A stretch of DNA of 64,000 nt from Theristus sp. LFF4_11 (GCA_030248135.1 JASANC010004871.1:92357-156356), one strand, 5' to 3'; shown: positions 33,201-42,840, numbered from the stretch's first letter. The notes: a model not told the origin generated them from the sequence alone. Made by a program: numbers and translations.

Positions 33201-35830
33201 AATGACACGGCCGAGCTAAAAATGCAATTGCACCAACATGATTTGCTTCCGTCGTTCAACGACTGAGACCAACAAATCCGCGGCACCGCCACTGCCGGCG
33301 TAGACGAGCACCGGAATGCCGTTCAACATCGACTGCGCCACGTGCCACAGTGCCGCGATACCGCCGTCGACAAGCAAAACGATCAGCGGCAGACCAAAGC
33401 CACCTTCTGAAATCGGAAACAGAACACTGGACTACTGCCTCGGAACAGCAGAGAACAGCAGACACACGACACACACACACGAACAGCTCGCTATTTTTAG
33501 TGGGATGCACTCAGAGGTCCGTCACTTCATTATAAACACTGTTCGTATACTATCGCATGGTAGTTTGACAGCCAAAGACGAATCAATCGACGAACCTTCC
33601 ATGGACGTGTTGATGTGACGCTCCAGGCGAGAGCGAAACGTGTCGCACTCAATCAAGGGCGCCGCGCTCGCGTAGCCGTTGTCGACGAGCAGAAAGTGCG
33701 TGTGGTGAGAGTCGAGCGAGAACTCGTTGGTGCCCGCATCGCGAGTGACCAGGTAGCGAGCGTCGTTCAACGCCTGAACGCTTCTGTTCAGTTCAGTTAA
33801 TTTGTATTTGTTGCTCTCCGTCCGGTTCTCGAAATCAGCTGAGTGTCAGCATTCTCGAGTGTCTCCCCCGAACCTGAGTGTAAGCATTCTCGAGTGCCTC
33901 ACCCGAACCTGAGTGTCAGCATTCTCGAGTGCCTCACCCGAACCTGAGTGTCAACATTCTCGAGTGCCTCACCCGAACCTGAGTGTCAGCATTCTCGAGT
34001 GTCTCCTCGCGAACCTGAACGCCTGAACGCTTCTGTTCAGTTCAGTTTAGTTTTTGAATTTGTATTTGTTGCTCTCCGTCCGGTTCTCGAAATCAGCTGA
34101 GTGTCAGCATTCTGGAGTTCCTCCCTCGAACCTGAGTGTCAATATTCTCGAGTGCCTCACCCGAACCTGAGTGTCAACATTCTCGAGTGCCTCCCCTAAC
34201 ATGAGTGTCAACATTTTCGAGTGTTTACCCCAAACCTGAGTGTCAGCATTCTCGAGTGCCTCACCCGAACATGAGTGTCAGCATTCTCGAGTGTCTCCCC
34301 GCGAACCTGAGTGTCAACATTCTTGAGTGCCTCCTTATTAGCGACGTGCGCCCACGGTGTCACGGCGACGCAATAGAACGCGTCACTGATGCCGGCGTCG
34401 TCGCGCCACTGCAGCACCTGACCCTGACGCAGCACCTCGCCCGCCTGTCGCGCGATGCCAAAGTTCATTCCGTTCGTCAGCAGCCATGCGCGCGTCGTTT
34501 GCATCGCCTGGAACAAAGAAGAGAAAACTGTATATGCTTTCGCTCTATTTGATCACGAACAACGGCGTTTCTACGCGTTTCATGAGTTTGTCCTTGTCTG
34601 CAATAAAAAAAACGTAACTAATAGGCAAATAATATATTTTGATCCACACGGAAACTCTACATGGACAAACAGTCGAACTCTAAATTATATAGGGAATCAG
34701 CTGATTGGTTGGTGATCACGTTTATGCGCATGTTTTCTGTGCAGAACAGACTCCGCCTCCACAGCTACAACGCCTGCGCCGTGGTGATCACCGACGAGTC
34801 AGCTGATTGCCTATAATTAAGAGCTCGACTGTAGACCGTCCGAGTGTACCCTCTGTCTCGTTCACCTTCAACAGTCCTCTGGTGAGCACCTCGTTCTTCT
34901 TGCTGCCCGACAGCTGCAGTGTTGCGCCGCCGCCGATCACCGAGATCACCATGTTCGGTCGGCCGGCCGCGAACAGACGCCAGTGGTTGACGAGCAGCTC
35001 GTGGACGTCCTTCATCGCGGTGCGCTCCGACAGACGCACGTACTGAAGGACGAATTGATAGGCGCGGTGTTTTCAGACGCGACTTCAGTTGTCACAGCAA
35101 AAAAACAAAACAAAACAAAAATCACCTTCGCCCGCTTTCGCCATCCCAAATCGGATGGATAGAACTGAATGCGACCAAACGCGTCCGTCTCACGTTCGAC
35201 GAAATCGTCTGTCGTCCAAGCACGCTTCTGGAAAAAACCGGTTTTTCTTAACAAAAAAAATCTTTTTTCCCTTCTGATAACGAGAGATCCCGTGGCGACG
35301 GATACGTGACCTGGAAAAACTCATATTTTCTTGATCATAAAAAATTAAAAACCAAATAAAGGAACGAAATATCTTATATTTTGGTCCCGCTTCTCAATGC
35401 GCACAAAGATGGGTAAGCACTAAGCAGTCTCATGCACGACGGGGGAATTAAAAATTGGCAAAGGGGTCCGAGTCGCCTAAATAGGGCCGGGTCACTTAGG
35501 CTATACTGAATTATCACATACAGATTGAAATTAGTTTCCTTTTACGTTAACAACCGCATTGAGTCGCAGGTCTTAAAGAAAAAACAATACATTATCATTG
35601 GTGTCCGCTGCCGAGCTCGACTCATTTCCACTGGTGCAGTGCTCCTCCGCCGGAAAACCGCAGAAGCATCGTTTGTCGTCTCTGAAATGAAGCCCAGAAA
35701 TGATGCGGTCTTTCAAAAACTCACTTTTGTTCCCCCAGTAAACTTTTGAAACAAGAGCTGCTAACGGTTTTTCGCTGTCCCTCTGTTTGAATCGTCGGCA
35801 TTCACGCAGTTTGAACGTCGTTCGTATGAA
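21206..35830 (-). CDS. TRPM-family cation channel, about 1270 aa, 5' end unresolved
   Basis: A melastatin-type TRP channel for Ca2+/Mg2+ or monovalent cations at the plasma membrane. Exons 5' to 3': 35830-35591, 35227-35126, 35042-34866, 34507-34307, 33773-33596, 33406 to about 33260, 32549-32363, 31459-31265, 30978-30841, 30100-29829, 29092-28949, 28647-28506, 28267-27949, 26960-26755, 26488-26354, 25563-25315, 24113-23942, 23534-23396, 22907-22693, 22144-22000, 21317-21206. Signatures: CFCGFPAEEH, TDAFG, NHWRL..PNMVISVIGG, LDSHHTHFLLVD, FRSRLE, GSGGAADLL and IQMALLFW in the long N-terminal homology region; FWRKLHRFYSAPMVKF before S1; YLGPKIMVIQRM in the S4-S5 linker; WEIFGEI in the pore; QIWKFQ in the TRP helix. 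The C-terminus is short, with no kinase or NUDT9 domain. The join between exons 6 and 7 is unresolved, one acceptor lacks AG (28268), and the start codon was not found. Nematode TRPMs include GON-2, GTL-1/2 and CED-11; I cannot say which is closest. Confidence 0.9.
21404..21592. repeat. Tandem array of a TTTCCGG-bearing unit (foldback-related)
   Basis: Repeats of a 15 to 16-base unit such as CACTCATTTCCGGCC and CACATTTCCGGTC. They resemble the arms of the foldback elements but lack the GAATTC core. The array splits an F2 element (left arm 21357-21392, right arm about 21810-21916). It lies in the last intron of the TRPM gene. Confidence 0.55.
21810..21916. repeat. F2 element, right half
   Basis: TGCATGCATTCTGT, CTCCGCCTCTCCGC and AATCAGCTAGTTGGCTATG match the F2 core and right arm. 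The left arm appears at 21357-21392, so about 400 bases were inserted between the halves. Confidence 0.5.
22165..22347. repeat. F2 hairpin element, full length
   Basis: Left end ACAGTTGAACTCTATAAATT and right end AATTTATAGAGTTCTACTG are inverted repeats. CTGATTGGTTGGTGGTCACG is mirrored by CGAACACCAACCAATC. It ends about 20 bases upstream (in gene direction) of the acceptor of the penultimate TRPM exon. Confidence 0.75.
22380..22665. repeat. Inverted-repeat element with three tandem 30-base units
   Basis: GTCCAATAGTGCTACACCAC near 22400 is inverted as GTGGTGTAGTAGCACTATTG near 22565. Three tandem copies of a TAGCACTATTGGACTATTGA unit follow. A run of eleven Gs (22549-22559) lies in the loop. 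It sits between the two TRPM exons at 22907-22693 and 22144-22000. Confidence 0.6.
23195..23353. repeat. F2 hairpin element, full length
   Basis: Ends TACAGTGGAACTCG and CAGTTCGACTGTA, arms GGGAATCAGCTGATTGGTTG and CAGCCAATCAGCGGATTCCC. It sits 44 bases from the donor of the TRPM S6 exon. Confidence 0.75.
24178..24731. mobile_element. Foldback element with arrays of GAATTC-bearing 15-mers
   Basis: The left array (24180-24262) repeats CGGCCCGAAGAATTC. The right array (about 24613-24720) is the same unit inverted, GAATTCTTCGGGCCG. The inner stem sequences AACAATATTAAACCACACG and CGTGTGGTTTAATATTGTT match the copy near 8.7-9.2 kb. It lies in a TRPM intron, with no coding potential. Confidence 0.75.
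25085..25270 (+). repeat. Interspersed repeat (TTTTGGTCCCGCGACTCAATG family)
   Basis: It shares TTTTGGTTCCGGAGACTCAA, CCTAAATAGGGCCG, CATAAAGATTGAAACT and AGTCGCAGAACC with the copies at 35380 and 63092. It ends about 45 bases from the donor of the TRPM S4 exon. Confidence 0.6.
25573..25855. repeat. GGAATTGGAATC minisatellite
   Basis: A tandem array of 6-base (GGAATT/GGAATC) and higher-order units with GAGTTGGAATCGCTGTTG. It starts 10 bases upstream (in gene direction) of the acceptor of the TRPM S3-S4 exon, so the array forms the region where the branch point should be. Confidence 0.85.
25994..26342. mobile_element. F3 element (TACCGTATTACC termini)
   Basis: Termini TACCGTATTACCCCCAATAA and CCCCCATGGGGGATTACGGTA, with runs of G and C inside. 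The body shares TGGCAGGCAAGAAAGTCGCA and ATTTGGGGCCTTTGGTAGCA with the copies at 39857, 49267 and 56711. Its end is 12 bases from the GC donor of a TRPM exon (26354). Confidence 0.75.
26523..26604. repeat. F5 hairpin element
   Basis: TTAAGCGGCATTCATGAAGC is mirrored by GCTTCATGAATGCC, with GTATTTAGTGACGCG and CGGTCACTAAATAC as the inner arms. The most symmetric copy in the window. Confidence 0.75.
27544..27943. mobile_element. F2 hairpin element interrupted by a CRE-MITE
   Basis: The left part (27544-27676) begins TACAGTCTAACTCGGTATC. The right end (27914-27943) reads GTTGGATATGTTTTCGAGTT then GACTGTA. A CRE-MITE separates them at the point where other F2 copies read AGCTAGTTGG. The right terminus starts 6 bases inside the intron after the TRPM exon ending at 27949. 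Confidence 0.65.
27677..27913 (+). mobile_element. CRE-MITE with paired TGACGTCA palindromes
   Basis: A 237-base element with subterminal inverted repeats around TTTAAACGTGTCCCACTG and GGACACGTTTGAA. Each arm carries AATGACGTCAT, a perfect cAMP-response-element palindrome. Five further copies occur in the window with the same order. There is no coding capacity. Confidence 0.75.
28771..28820. repeat. 50-base palindromic mini-element with CAGGGTG ends
   Basis: TACAGGGTGGCGCAAAA on one side pairs with TGCGCCACACCCTGTA on the other. The ends resemble those of Tc1/mariner elements such as the one at 41442-42159. It lies in a TRPM intron. Confidence 0.55.
29306..29461. repeat. F2 hairpin element, full length
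   Basis: Ends ACAGTCTAACTTCATACCAT and AGAGTAAGACTGTAG, arms ATATCCAACTAGCTGACTGG and GAGCTAGTTGGATATG. In the TRPM intron between exons 10 and 11. Confidence 0.7.
29577..29813. repeat. F2 element carrying a telomere-repeat insert
   Basis: The left arm TACAGTCGAACCGTAAATTG and the right part (GGGAGCGGAGTTTGGTTTGC, CACCAGCCAATCACC) match F2, but a telomere-type hexamer array occupies the loop. It ends 16 bases from the donor of TRPM exon 10 (29829). Confidence 0.65.
29637..29709 (-). repeat. Interstitial nematode-type telomere repeat (TTAGGC)n
   Basis: About twelve units of CCTAAG on the plus strand, which is TTAGGC on the minus strand, with one variant (AAGTGTAAG). TTAGGC is the telomere repeat of nematodes such as Caenorhabditis and Ascaris. 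Here it is internal, inside an F2 element in a TRPM intron. Confidence 0.85.
30289..30522 (+). mobile_element. CRE-MITE with paired TGACGTCA palindromes
   Basis: Same arms and order as the copy at 27677: TCAAACGTGTCCCACTGAAA, AATGACGTCATG, AATGACGTCATT, CGGACACGTTTGAATAAA. In the TRPM intron between exons 9 and 10. Confidence 0.75.
31514..31779. mobile_element. F4 element (TACCGTAAAGTCTTG termini)
   Basis: 266 bases with terminal inverted repeats TACCGTAAAGTCTTG and CAAGACTTTACGGTA, and inner AACCTTATAAGTGGGAGGAG. A near-identical inverted copy is at 54249-54515, and a decayed one near 36603-36760. It lies just before a TRPM exon (31459). Confidence 0.75.
32147..32345 (-). mobile_element. 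tRNA-derived SINE, family 1
   Basis: On the minus strand: GTCACCGCTCGTGGCCTGG, CGGGGGATGGAGCCCCGCCG, the family body, GCTAAAAACATCGCC and a CAA tail. It lies 18 bases after the donor of TRPM exon 7. Confidence 0.75.
32560..32850. repeat. Fragment homologous to the Helitron interior
   Basis: CTATTATCTTTCTCATTGAA, GCATTTGCACACAGAAA, CTGCGGGGCAATTGAGAATC and TGCGGTTTTTCCACAG parallel sequence at about 54825-55110 inside the Helitron. The fragment lies directly upstream of TRPM exon 7 (32549). Confidence 0.5.
33838..34335. repeat. 35-base minisatellite plus a segmental duplication
   Basis: Units of about 35 bases (CTGAGTGTCAACATTCTCGA then GTGCCTCACCCGAAC) run on both sides of a second copy of GAACGCCTGAACGCTTCTGT and its flank, GTATTTGTTGCTCTCCGTCC. 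That block also occurs at the acceptor of TRPM exon 5. The array starts at the donor of exon 4 and fills the intron. Confidence 0.8.
34669..34833. repeat. F2 hairpin element, full length
   Basis: ACAGTCGAACTCTAAATTAT and TAATTAAGAGCTCGACTGTA ends, AATCAGCTGATTGGTTGGTG arm and CTCCGCCTCCACAGC core. In TRPM intron 3, 33 bases from the donor. Confidence 0.75.
35380..35590 (+). repeat. Interspersed repeat (TTTTGGTCCCGCGACTCAATG family)
   Basis: TTTTGGTCCCGCTTCTCAAT, GGTCCGAGTCGCCTAAATAG, ACATACAGATTGAAATTAG and GAGTCGCAGG. It abuts the donor of the first recognised TRPM exon (35591), the same kind of position as the copy near 25270. Confidence 0.6.
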
Positions 35831-35869
35831 CTGCACCGTTTGGTGTTTGGGGGAAAAATTAAGAAAAGG

Positions 35870-35965
35870 GGGGAATTTTTTTTTTTGTTTTTTTTTTTTT
35901 GGGAGGGTGGGGGGGGGGGGGGGGGGGGGGGGAGGGGGGGGGGGTGGGGGGGGGGGGGGGTGTGG
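35870..35965. repeat. Poly-T and poly-G tract
   Basis: A T-rich block followed by about 55 bases that are almost all G (35902-35960). The frame on the other strand gives a polyproline stretch, but I judge this composition-driven. It lies directly 5' of the first recognised TRPM exon. It may be partly mis-assembled. Confidence 0.6.
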
Positions 35966-37557
35966 GGACATGCCACATGACAAATCAAAAGTTACATGCA
36001 TGGAAATGTTCAACCCCATCGTGGAAACACATCATACTGCTTCATTTGACTTTCGACACAGAGACAGATCCAAACCCGAACATATACAAAAAAATTACAA
36101 CGTCATGTTCATTACAAAATATCAAATTATATGAGTCCACGCTGATTCGCGGCACCATGCCGCGACGACCAATCAGCAAAAGCGAACAATCAAATAATAA
36201 AAGCAATCTGATTCTGCTGACTATTTCATGATTAAAATGTACGCACACAATTGTTTGCAAACTTCCCAGACACCTAACTCGCTAAATACAAACGGTGTTC
36301 AGACGTGGTGTAGAACATAGTAAATAGTTTTGCTCACGGGGTAAACAACTTCATTGAACGAATAAGATTGATTGGCCACAATAATCAGAAGTGTACTCTA
36401 TTTGTTTTTACTTACATTCTAGTGGAACATCGGGCACGAGAGCTTGTCACGAGTAACTAAAATATAATTTACAGTCGAGTGTTCACACCATCCGCCGTTT
36501 GGCAAACAAAAACTTTTCGTTTTCTAGTTTTTAAAATAAAAAAAATGATCACTGGTCGACTGGTGTAAAGGCAATTTTGAAACAATGTTCTGCTTGTGAT
36601 TTTATGTGACAACCTTATTAGTGGGAGGAGGTCTTACAAAGAAAAGATTAGCAAGTTCGGGCCTTATGAACGAATGGGATTTTGACCTAAGTCAAATTTT
36701 TAATTTTTTTGGTTTCCCGCCGTGGGAGGAACCTGATATGCAAGACTTGATGGTACTAATTAAACATTTCTGCTAAAAATTGGTACATGATCTAAGTTGA
36801 ACTTTCGTTAGTACATTATGTAATTGGTGAATATTTCAGCTCAAATGGTTCGATGGTTACGGCGATTCAAAGTTGGTTACCTGCGGCGATTCAAAGTTGT
36901 GTCGATCCCAGTCAAAAAATATCACAGCAACCTTTTCGCTCTTCAAAAAGCAACGCTATCCTAAGCCTAATCTTAATAATCCTAAAGCAAAAAGTCTATA
37001 GCCTAATCCTGACGCATTCCTAATCTCTCATTCTACCCGTTAGCCAAACACGTTCAATAAAGCGAAAACGTGTTGACATCTGTTAATGTTGGCTCCTTCT
37101 CCCGACGTGGTGAATTAAGTTGCTTCAAGCTGAATGTAACATGGTTTTTGATACAATAGTGTATCTCGATTCAACAAAAATCCCGCTCCTTGCTTAGTCC
37201 TTGTTTCGCGACACAGCAGTCACTGAAATCACCGTTACACGCTTGTTTTATCCCCAGATTTTGTTAATCGACCGTATTCCGCTCTGTTCATTTGTGTTCA
37301 TTTGGACAGCTTGTTGGTATTGAAGTTTGCTTGAATTCAACTGAGTCTTATTCCCAGCTTGGGGATGAGACCGAAAACAATGCGGATGCAACAGTTTTTT
37401 TTGCTTCTGAAAATTGAGGTGAATGTGAATCGATAGGTGCATGGCTTTGTGCATCTGCATCTGCAAGTGGATTTTTTTGCGCGTTTTCGATACCGAATAT
37501 TTTTAAAATCGCCAAGTTAGAGAGTAGCTGTGAAACTTTTAAAAACGTTTGAATGAT

Positions 37558-37693
37558 TTAAGCGCCATTCATGGAGGTTGAAGCGCGTCACTTCGCTACA
37601 CATTCACGAAGCAAAAAAACCCAGCGCGCTTCAGTTTTGGAACATACGCACATTCATACGCACGTTCATGTTCATGTTCATGAATGGGCCTTT
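37558..37693. repeat. F5 element with expanded interior
   Basis: The ends TTAAGCGCCATTCATGGAG and TTCATGAATGGGCCTTTAG are in the family pattern. The inside is longer than in other copies and contains ACATTCATACGCACGTTCAT. Confidence 0.5.
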
Positions 37694-39399
37694 AGCAAAA
37701 ACAATTTGCTCGTTCTAAATATCGCTGCGATAAATATTGATCGTTACTGCGCCCGATTTGCCGAAAAAACACAGAAGTTTTAAAATTTTAAAATTTCAAG
37801 CTTACTGCAGAATGTGGTCTACAATATACATTTCTTTTAACAGACGAATCGATACGATGAAATGACTTTTCAGTGCTTCCGACCACAAGCCGTTTTGTGG
37901 TTCTTTTTTGTTTCGCATTGTTCCACGTTTCATTCAGCCCGTCGATATCGCCAGTTGTCTCTTAGTGGCGTGTTGAAGTTTTTCGACATTTTAACATGAC
38001 AAAAGTTGTCGATACAAAGGCGCATACAACCGTGAATTCGTCGATCATGTGTATGATAAAATCAGAAAGACGATATTTTCAGCATCGCAACATACAGACA
38101 GTAAGTCCACGTTTATTTATCAAATCAGTACACAGTGGGAGACGTTTTTCAAATTAACTGATTTGATATGATTTTGATATGTCGTGTGGAGAAATAAAAC
38201 AATGGTGCCGCAACCATATTTTACGCAAACGTAAATTAAAAAAATTATATTCGCGCGCGCGTTAAATTGTTCAATAAACGTTGTGATAAACAACGTGAGT
38301 TTAGTAAAATGTAAAAAATATAATCAAGTTGTGACATTTGATCATGCAACTGCGTTCAAATCAGGATTTCACGTTTTTGACATGAAAAAAAACATCGAAA
38401 TTTACAAACAATCACTGCGCAGTAAGTTCTGGGTTAATGACCTACAAATTTTAAATGTACATACAGTTGTTGACAATCATTATTTTAAAAAATGCCTTCT
38501 CGGAATTGTGCGCTGACAGAATTGGTTTCAAAAACAAACAAAAATTGAAACAGTCAAACTTAACGACGCTTTATTTTGTCTTCACATTTTTAGGTCGGTT
38601 CATTTTTGCGTTCCATTTTGGTTGTATAAAGATTTGTCAAATTTACAAAAATAATCGTATATAAAAGACCCTACGTAGAATATAATCACACCGCAAACGC
38701 ATACTAAACGTACATACAAAGATCTGTGCTCCCCATATTACATGCAGTTTTTTGTAAATCTAGCAAAAAATAAGCACGTACAAATACCATATTCTGTGTT
38801 GTGGATCAACGTATGATAAAAGTGACCAATCAAGTCACGATCATAATTGCTCTGTTTAATGGCAGAGTGCAGTGCAAAAGCAACTAAAATTTCCAAGCGT
38901 TTTATCTTTCCATTATGTTTCCCAATTGTTTTCCAAATTTCCATCCGCAATTTTTAAATTGCAAGTTTTGTTTTGTATTGTCGGTCAAGTTTCAACGTGG
39001 ATTCAAGGATCACCAACCAGACGTTTACCAAAAAGACCATATGATGAGTTCGCATTGAAACACACTGAGTTCTTTGAGTTCTGCACGCTGTGTGGACACA
39101 CTCGGCAACAAACACACTGGCAGTGGCCACGTGTGCCGATGTGTTGGCCTGCATCGTTGTGCAACATTGTTACACTTTAAAAAAACTGGCTGTTGTGTCT
39201 CGCTGCGAGTCCAAGATGCGTGAGTTGCGCACTATTTCCGATTCCTGCGTTGGGAGTCTATAATGTTTCACTACACAGGCGAGCTTTGTCCACGCACTGG
39301 CAATAACACTGCGGTGGCGGTATTGGCTGTTGACACTGACCATACATTTTGTGCAGACGCATCCGGAGACGTTTGTACCTGAAGAAAAACACGTGCAAG

Positions 39400-39558
39400 T
39401 GGAACTCCAAAATATAGGCAACCAGCTGATTGGTTGGGTGAACACGTGGTGCAAGCATTTTCTGTGCACATCAAACTCCGCCTCCACGACCATCCATATA
39501 CCGTATGCATGCATCAACCAATCAGCTATAGTTCGATATCTTGTAGAGTTGGGCCGTA
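39400..39558. repeat. F2 hairpin element
   Basis: GTGGAACTCCAAAATATAGG, CCAGCTGATTGGTTGG, AACTCCGCCTCCACGAC and CAACCAATCAGCTATAG, ending TGTAGAGTTGGGCCGTA. Confidence 0.65.
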
Positions 39559-39856
39559 GAAAATCAGCCACTCTTTCCCATTTTCAATTTCACAAACGTT
39601 TCGTAATGTTTCACCTTTTCCATTTCAACACAATTGTTTTCTGGATCATAGAATATGGTGTGTTTCTACTCAAATAGAACGAATATAAAATGTAGTCAAC
39701 CCTGTTGCTTCCACGTATCTGCACACTGCAACTGAAACCGGTTTTTCATTCGATGCAACGCACGTGTTACCTGGCGTTTTAGGTTGGCAATTTTTCATGC
39801 CAGTCTTCTTTCGGTTGCACTGTTCGAAAAACAAAACTCTGGAAACTTTAGGGTAC

Positions 39857-40309
39857 TACCGTATTACCCCCATTAAACCCCCCCACCCCCCACCATTTAT
39901 CCCCCCCACCAATAACCCCCCCCCCCGACAAGTTTCCGAACAATCCCTCCCACAAATAATCCCCCATGGGGGTTAATTGGAAACCTGTTTGAAACACATA
40001 CCCAGCGAATTCAGTGGCTGAATGCAGTGACATTGGTGAAATTGTGCTACCAAAGGCCCCAAAGGGATGAGTTAATGGTAATTTCATTACAAAAGGCTGT
40101 TACAAAAGGAAATCTCTGTGAAAAGTAGAAGTTTCTGCGACTTTCTTGCCTGCCATGCAAGGTATTTTTGCCATTTTTCGACAAACCCCCACCCCTAGAA
40201 TTTGTTTGTAAATACCCCCCCCCCAATAATCCCCCCCAATAAACCCTCACCCCTAAAAGTCGCTGACGTATTAATTCCCCCATTGGGGTTTATTGCGGGT
40301 AATACGGTA
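39857..40309. mobile_element. F3 element (TACCGTATTACC termini)
   Basis: TACCGTATTACCCCCATTAA at the left and TTGCGGGTAATACGGTA at the right, with C runs at both shoulders. The body has AACCTGTTTGAAACACATAC and GGAAATCTCTGTGAAAAGTA, very close to the copy at 49267-49726. Confidence 0.8.
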
Positions 40310-41441
40310 ACTTGATTGCTCGCAGGGCAGCGGCCACAATTTTTTATGTGATTTTTTCTGTCGCGCCTTGATTGACCGTCACAGCGAATGTTCGGTTATG
40401 TTGCTTGACGGTCAACTTTCGAAGCATCTTAGAACTTTGATGTTCGACTGAAATGATGAAGCAAAATCAACTGTTTGATTTGTTGGCGATATCTTTTCCC
40501 CGGGGGAAACGACAGGAAAAAGTTGTCAACAATGGTTGACGTTTGATGTCGACCACGTCTGTCACGTCGCGTATTTGGTTATTTTCGTTGTCGTGCAGAA
40601 AGAAATGACGATTGGAAAAAAAATCTGCTGCTGTGCGCATCGCATCGTTTTCGATAATATTTTTTCTGATTTTGCACAGTTTTCATGTGCGTGAAGATTT
40701 TTTCTCTGTCTCTTATTGCGATTTCTCAATGTCACATTAGTGGTGGTGTGTCTGTCCGCAGCATAATGTTCGCACATGTTCGCCAATACGCTCCGATTTA
40801 GAAAAAAAACTATTTCTTTATGTTTATGTGCGTTTCGGAGTTTTTGATTATTACACACAGGACATGAATTTTGCAATAGTTTTCCACTGTCAATCGTTTT
40901 TGTTTATTCTCTAGTCGCTGACTTGCTCCCGAATAGTGTTTTTTTTAAATTAAGATGCGCAAGTTTGACGAATACATGTACTGTTGCGTTAGGTGAATAG
41001 TTTTGCGAAGCGTCAAAGCGACCGAATCAATTTTTTGCCTCCCCATTCCTGATTCTCATGATTTTCACCAACCTACAATGTAATTACTCGTCGCAGGTTG
41101 CTGCTCTGTCGCTCCGCATAGAGTCCGCAACAGCACGTTAGGACGCAACAAAAAAACTTTTTACTTCACCATACACCTGTGCATGCCCGTTTCATGAGCT
41201 TTCATCATATGGTAACATCATTTTCTTGGTAATTATATTTAACCGTTCGCCGTTCCGGAATGAAATGGGAACGTTACTTCAAGTTACCTTCATATATCTC
41301 ATGATATAGCAAAATCAATCAGGCGATACAGACAGATATAGATAAACAGACAATCAAATTAAAGATCGCGCCGAAGCGAGCAGACGCAGGGGGTTGGTTG
41401 TTTTGCAGTTCACACCTGAACGATCCCAGAATGCTGGCATA

Positions 41442-42159
41442 TACAGGGTGTCCCCAGCTAGATGTATACAACATTTGTTTTTTTTGAATTATGCGTGCGT
41501 GCGCTGACCTATTTTGATCATTTTTTTCAGCGCTTGTAAAAAAGACGTCGGCAATTTGGTTGACACTAAAAACGTTTCAGCAAGTGTGGCAAAAGTTTAA
41601 AAGTTTAAAAAGAACGGAAATGACACGAACGAAAAGCAGGAAAAGGCAAATCAAATACTCACAGAATCAAAGTAATCAACCGTCTAATTGTCCTCAATGT
41701 GCTGGCCCTCTCTTTCAATCAGTGTATCCATTCGTCTGTCGAAGTCCAAAACACCTGCCATGCGTTCTTCGTCGCTGATTTCGCCCACAGTTTCACCGAT
41801 GGCCTCAAACAGCTCCTGGATAGATGCTGGATGGGTCTCATAAACACGATGCTTTACATAGCGCTCCCAGAGCCAGTAATCGCACGAGGCCAGGCAATTG
41901 GTCCACCGCGGCCGACCCAGCGCTAGTCAAACTGAGTGTCCAGCCAGTCGCGCACCGGTGCGGGCGGCAATTCAAAAAGTGTGTATTTTTTCAAATGCTT
42001 ATAACTCAGGTTATCTTCAACGTATCGCAATATTTTTAGCGTCAAACAAATTTCCGAAGTCTTTTTTACAAAAGTTGAAAAATAAATAAATTGGTCAACG
42101 CACGCACGTGCAGTTACAGGAACAAGTGTTGTACACATCTAGCTGGGACACCTTGTACT
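41442..42159 (-). mobile_element. Decayed Tc1/mariner-like transposon
   Basis: Inverted ends TACAGGGTGTCCCCAGCTAG and CTAGCTGGGACACCTTGTA, each containing an ATCTAGCTGGGACACC-like motif. The inside holds only the C-terminal part of a transposase. The element is therefore an internally deleted, non-autonomous copy. Confidence 0.65.
41684..41926 (-). pseudogene. Transposase remnant, C-terminal part
   Basis: About 80 codons open to a TAG at 41684. DYWLWERYVKHRVYE followed by HPASIQELFEAIGETV and FDRRMDTLIEREGQHIE is the usual ending of IS630/Tc1/mariner-type transposases (a DFFLWGYLK-like block, an ELKEAI-like helix, then an R....C...G.HFE-like end). The preceding catalytic region is missing and an in-frame stop lies just upstream (about 41927). 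Confidence 0.6.
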
Positions 42160-42468
42160 ATATACAGTCCATCAGACTAATCATGCGGATGCGCGAGCGA
42201 GCGCCAGCGAGCGGACAGCGCATCACGCATAATATGAGCCGTTATCCCCTCGCGCGCTTTTTTCAAATTTGCTCGCTGCGTCCAGCGAGCATAGTATAAG
42301 CTACAAACCTGCTCCTGTGCACACGAAACGAACACCCAAAGTTGTGCTTGGAGCCGCGAAAAAAATTTTATCGGACAACTTTTCATACGCTGTAGACACG
42401 AAAAACCTATTCTGAAATTTATGTTACTTATTTTTGTTTCTATTTTTTTTTCTGGTATGTAATCATAT

Positions 42469-42840
42469 GTGTTCGCCCTTTCAATTTTTACCTGCGACAC
42501 TTTCACAGTCAAACAAAAATGTTTCCTGGGGTAATTTCACCTGGAGATTTTGAAAATTGGGTTAATTTTTTGCCCTGACCCACTTTTTGGGTAAAAAATG
42601 GGCATTTTTCAAAAATCGAAGGGTTTTTACCTGGTTTCAAGTGTTCGCCCTTTCAATTTTTAGCTGGGACACTTTCACAGTTGAACAAAAATGTTTCCTA
42701 GGGTAATTTCATCCGTATTTTTTGAAAATTTAGTTTATTTTTTTGCCCGGGCACTTTTTTGAGTAAAAATTGTGCATTTTTGGAAAGTTCGTAGCATTTT
42801 GACTGAGTATCAGTTTTCACTCTTACAAATTTTGTCTGAG
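42469..42840. repeat. Two tandem units of about 173 bases
   Basis: GTGTTCGCCCTTTCAATTTT starts at about 42469 and again at about 42642. Each unit continues with GGACACTTTCACAG-type sequence and a stretch of TTTTTGCCC. It leads directly into the 149-base satellite. Confidence 0.7.

Larger units (their letters stand above)
35966..41441. other. Long stretch with repeats and no supported gene
   Basis: Apart from decayed F4 (about 36603-36760), F5 (37558-37693), F2 (about 39400) and F3 (39857-40309) elements I see no exon chain. Missing 5' exons of the TRPM gene could lie here. A short Cys-rich region on the minus strand (39001-39400) is discussed separately. Confidence 0.45.

Noticed and set aside
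35573..36019. Polyproline extension upstream of the first TRPM exon
   Set aside because: It comes from a G run on the plus strand. A plausible acceptor (GGTGCAG) separates it from the recognisable exon, so I start the exon at 35830.
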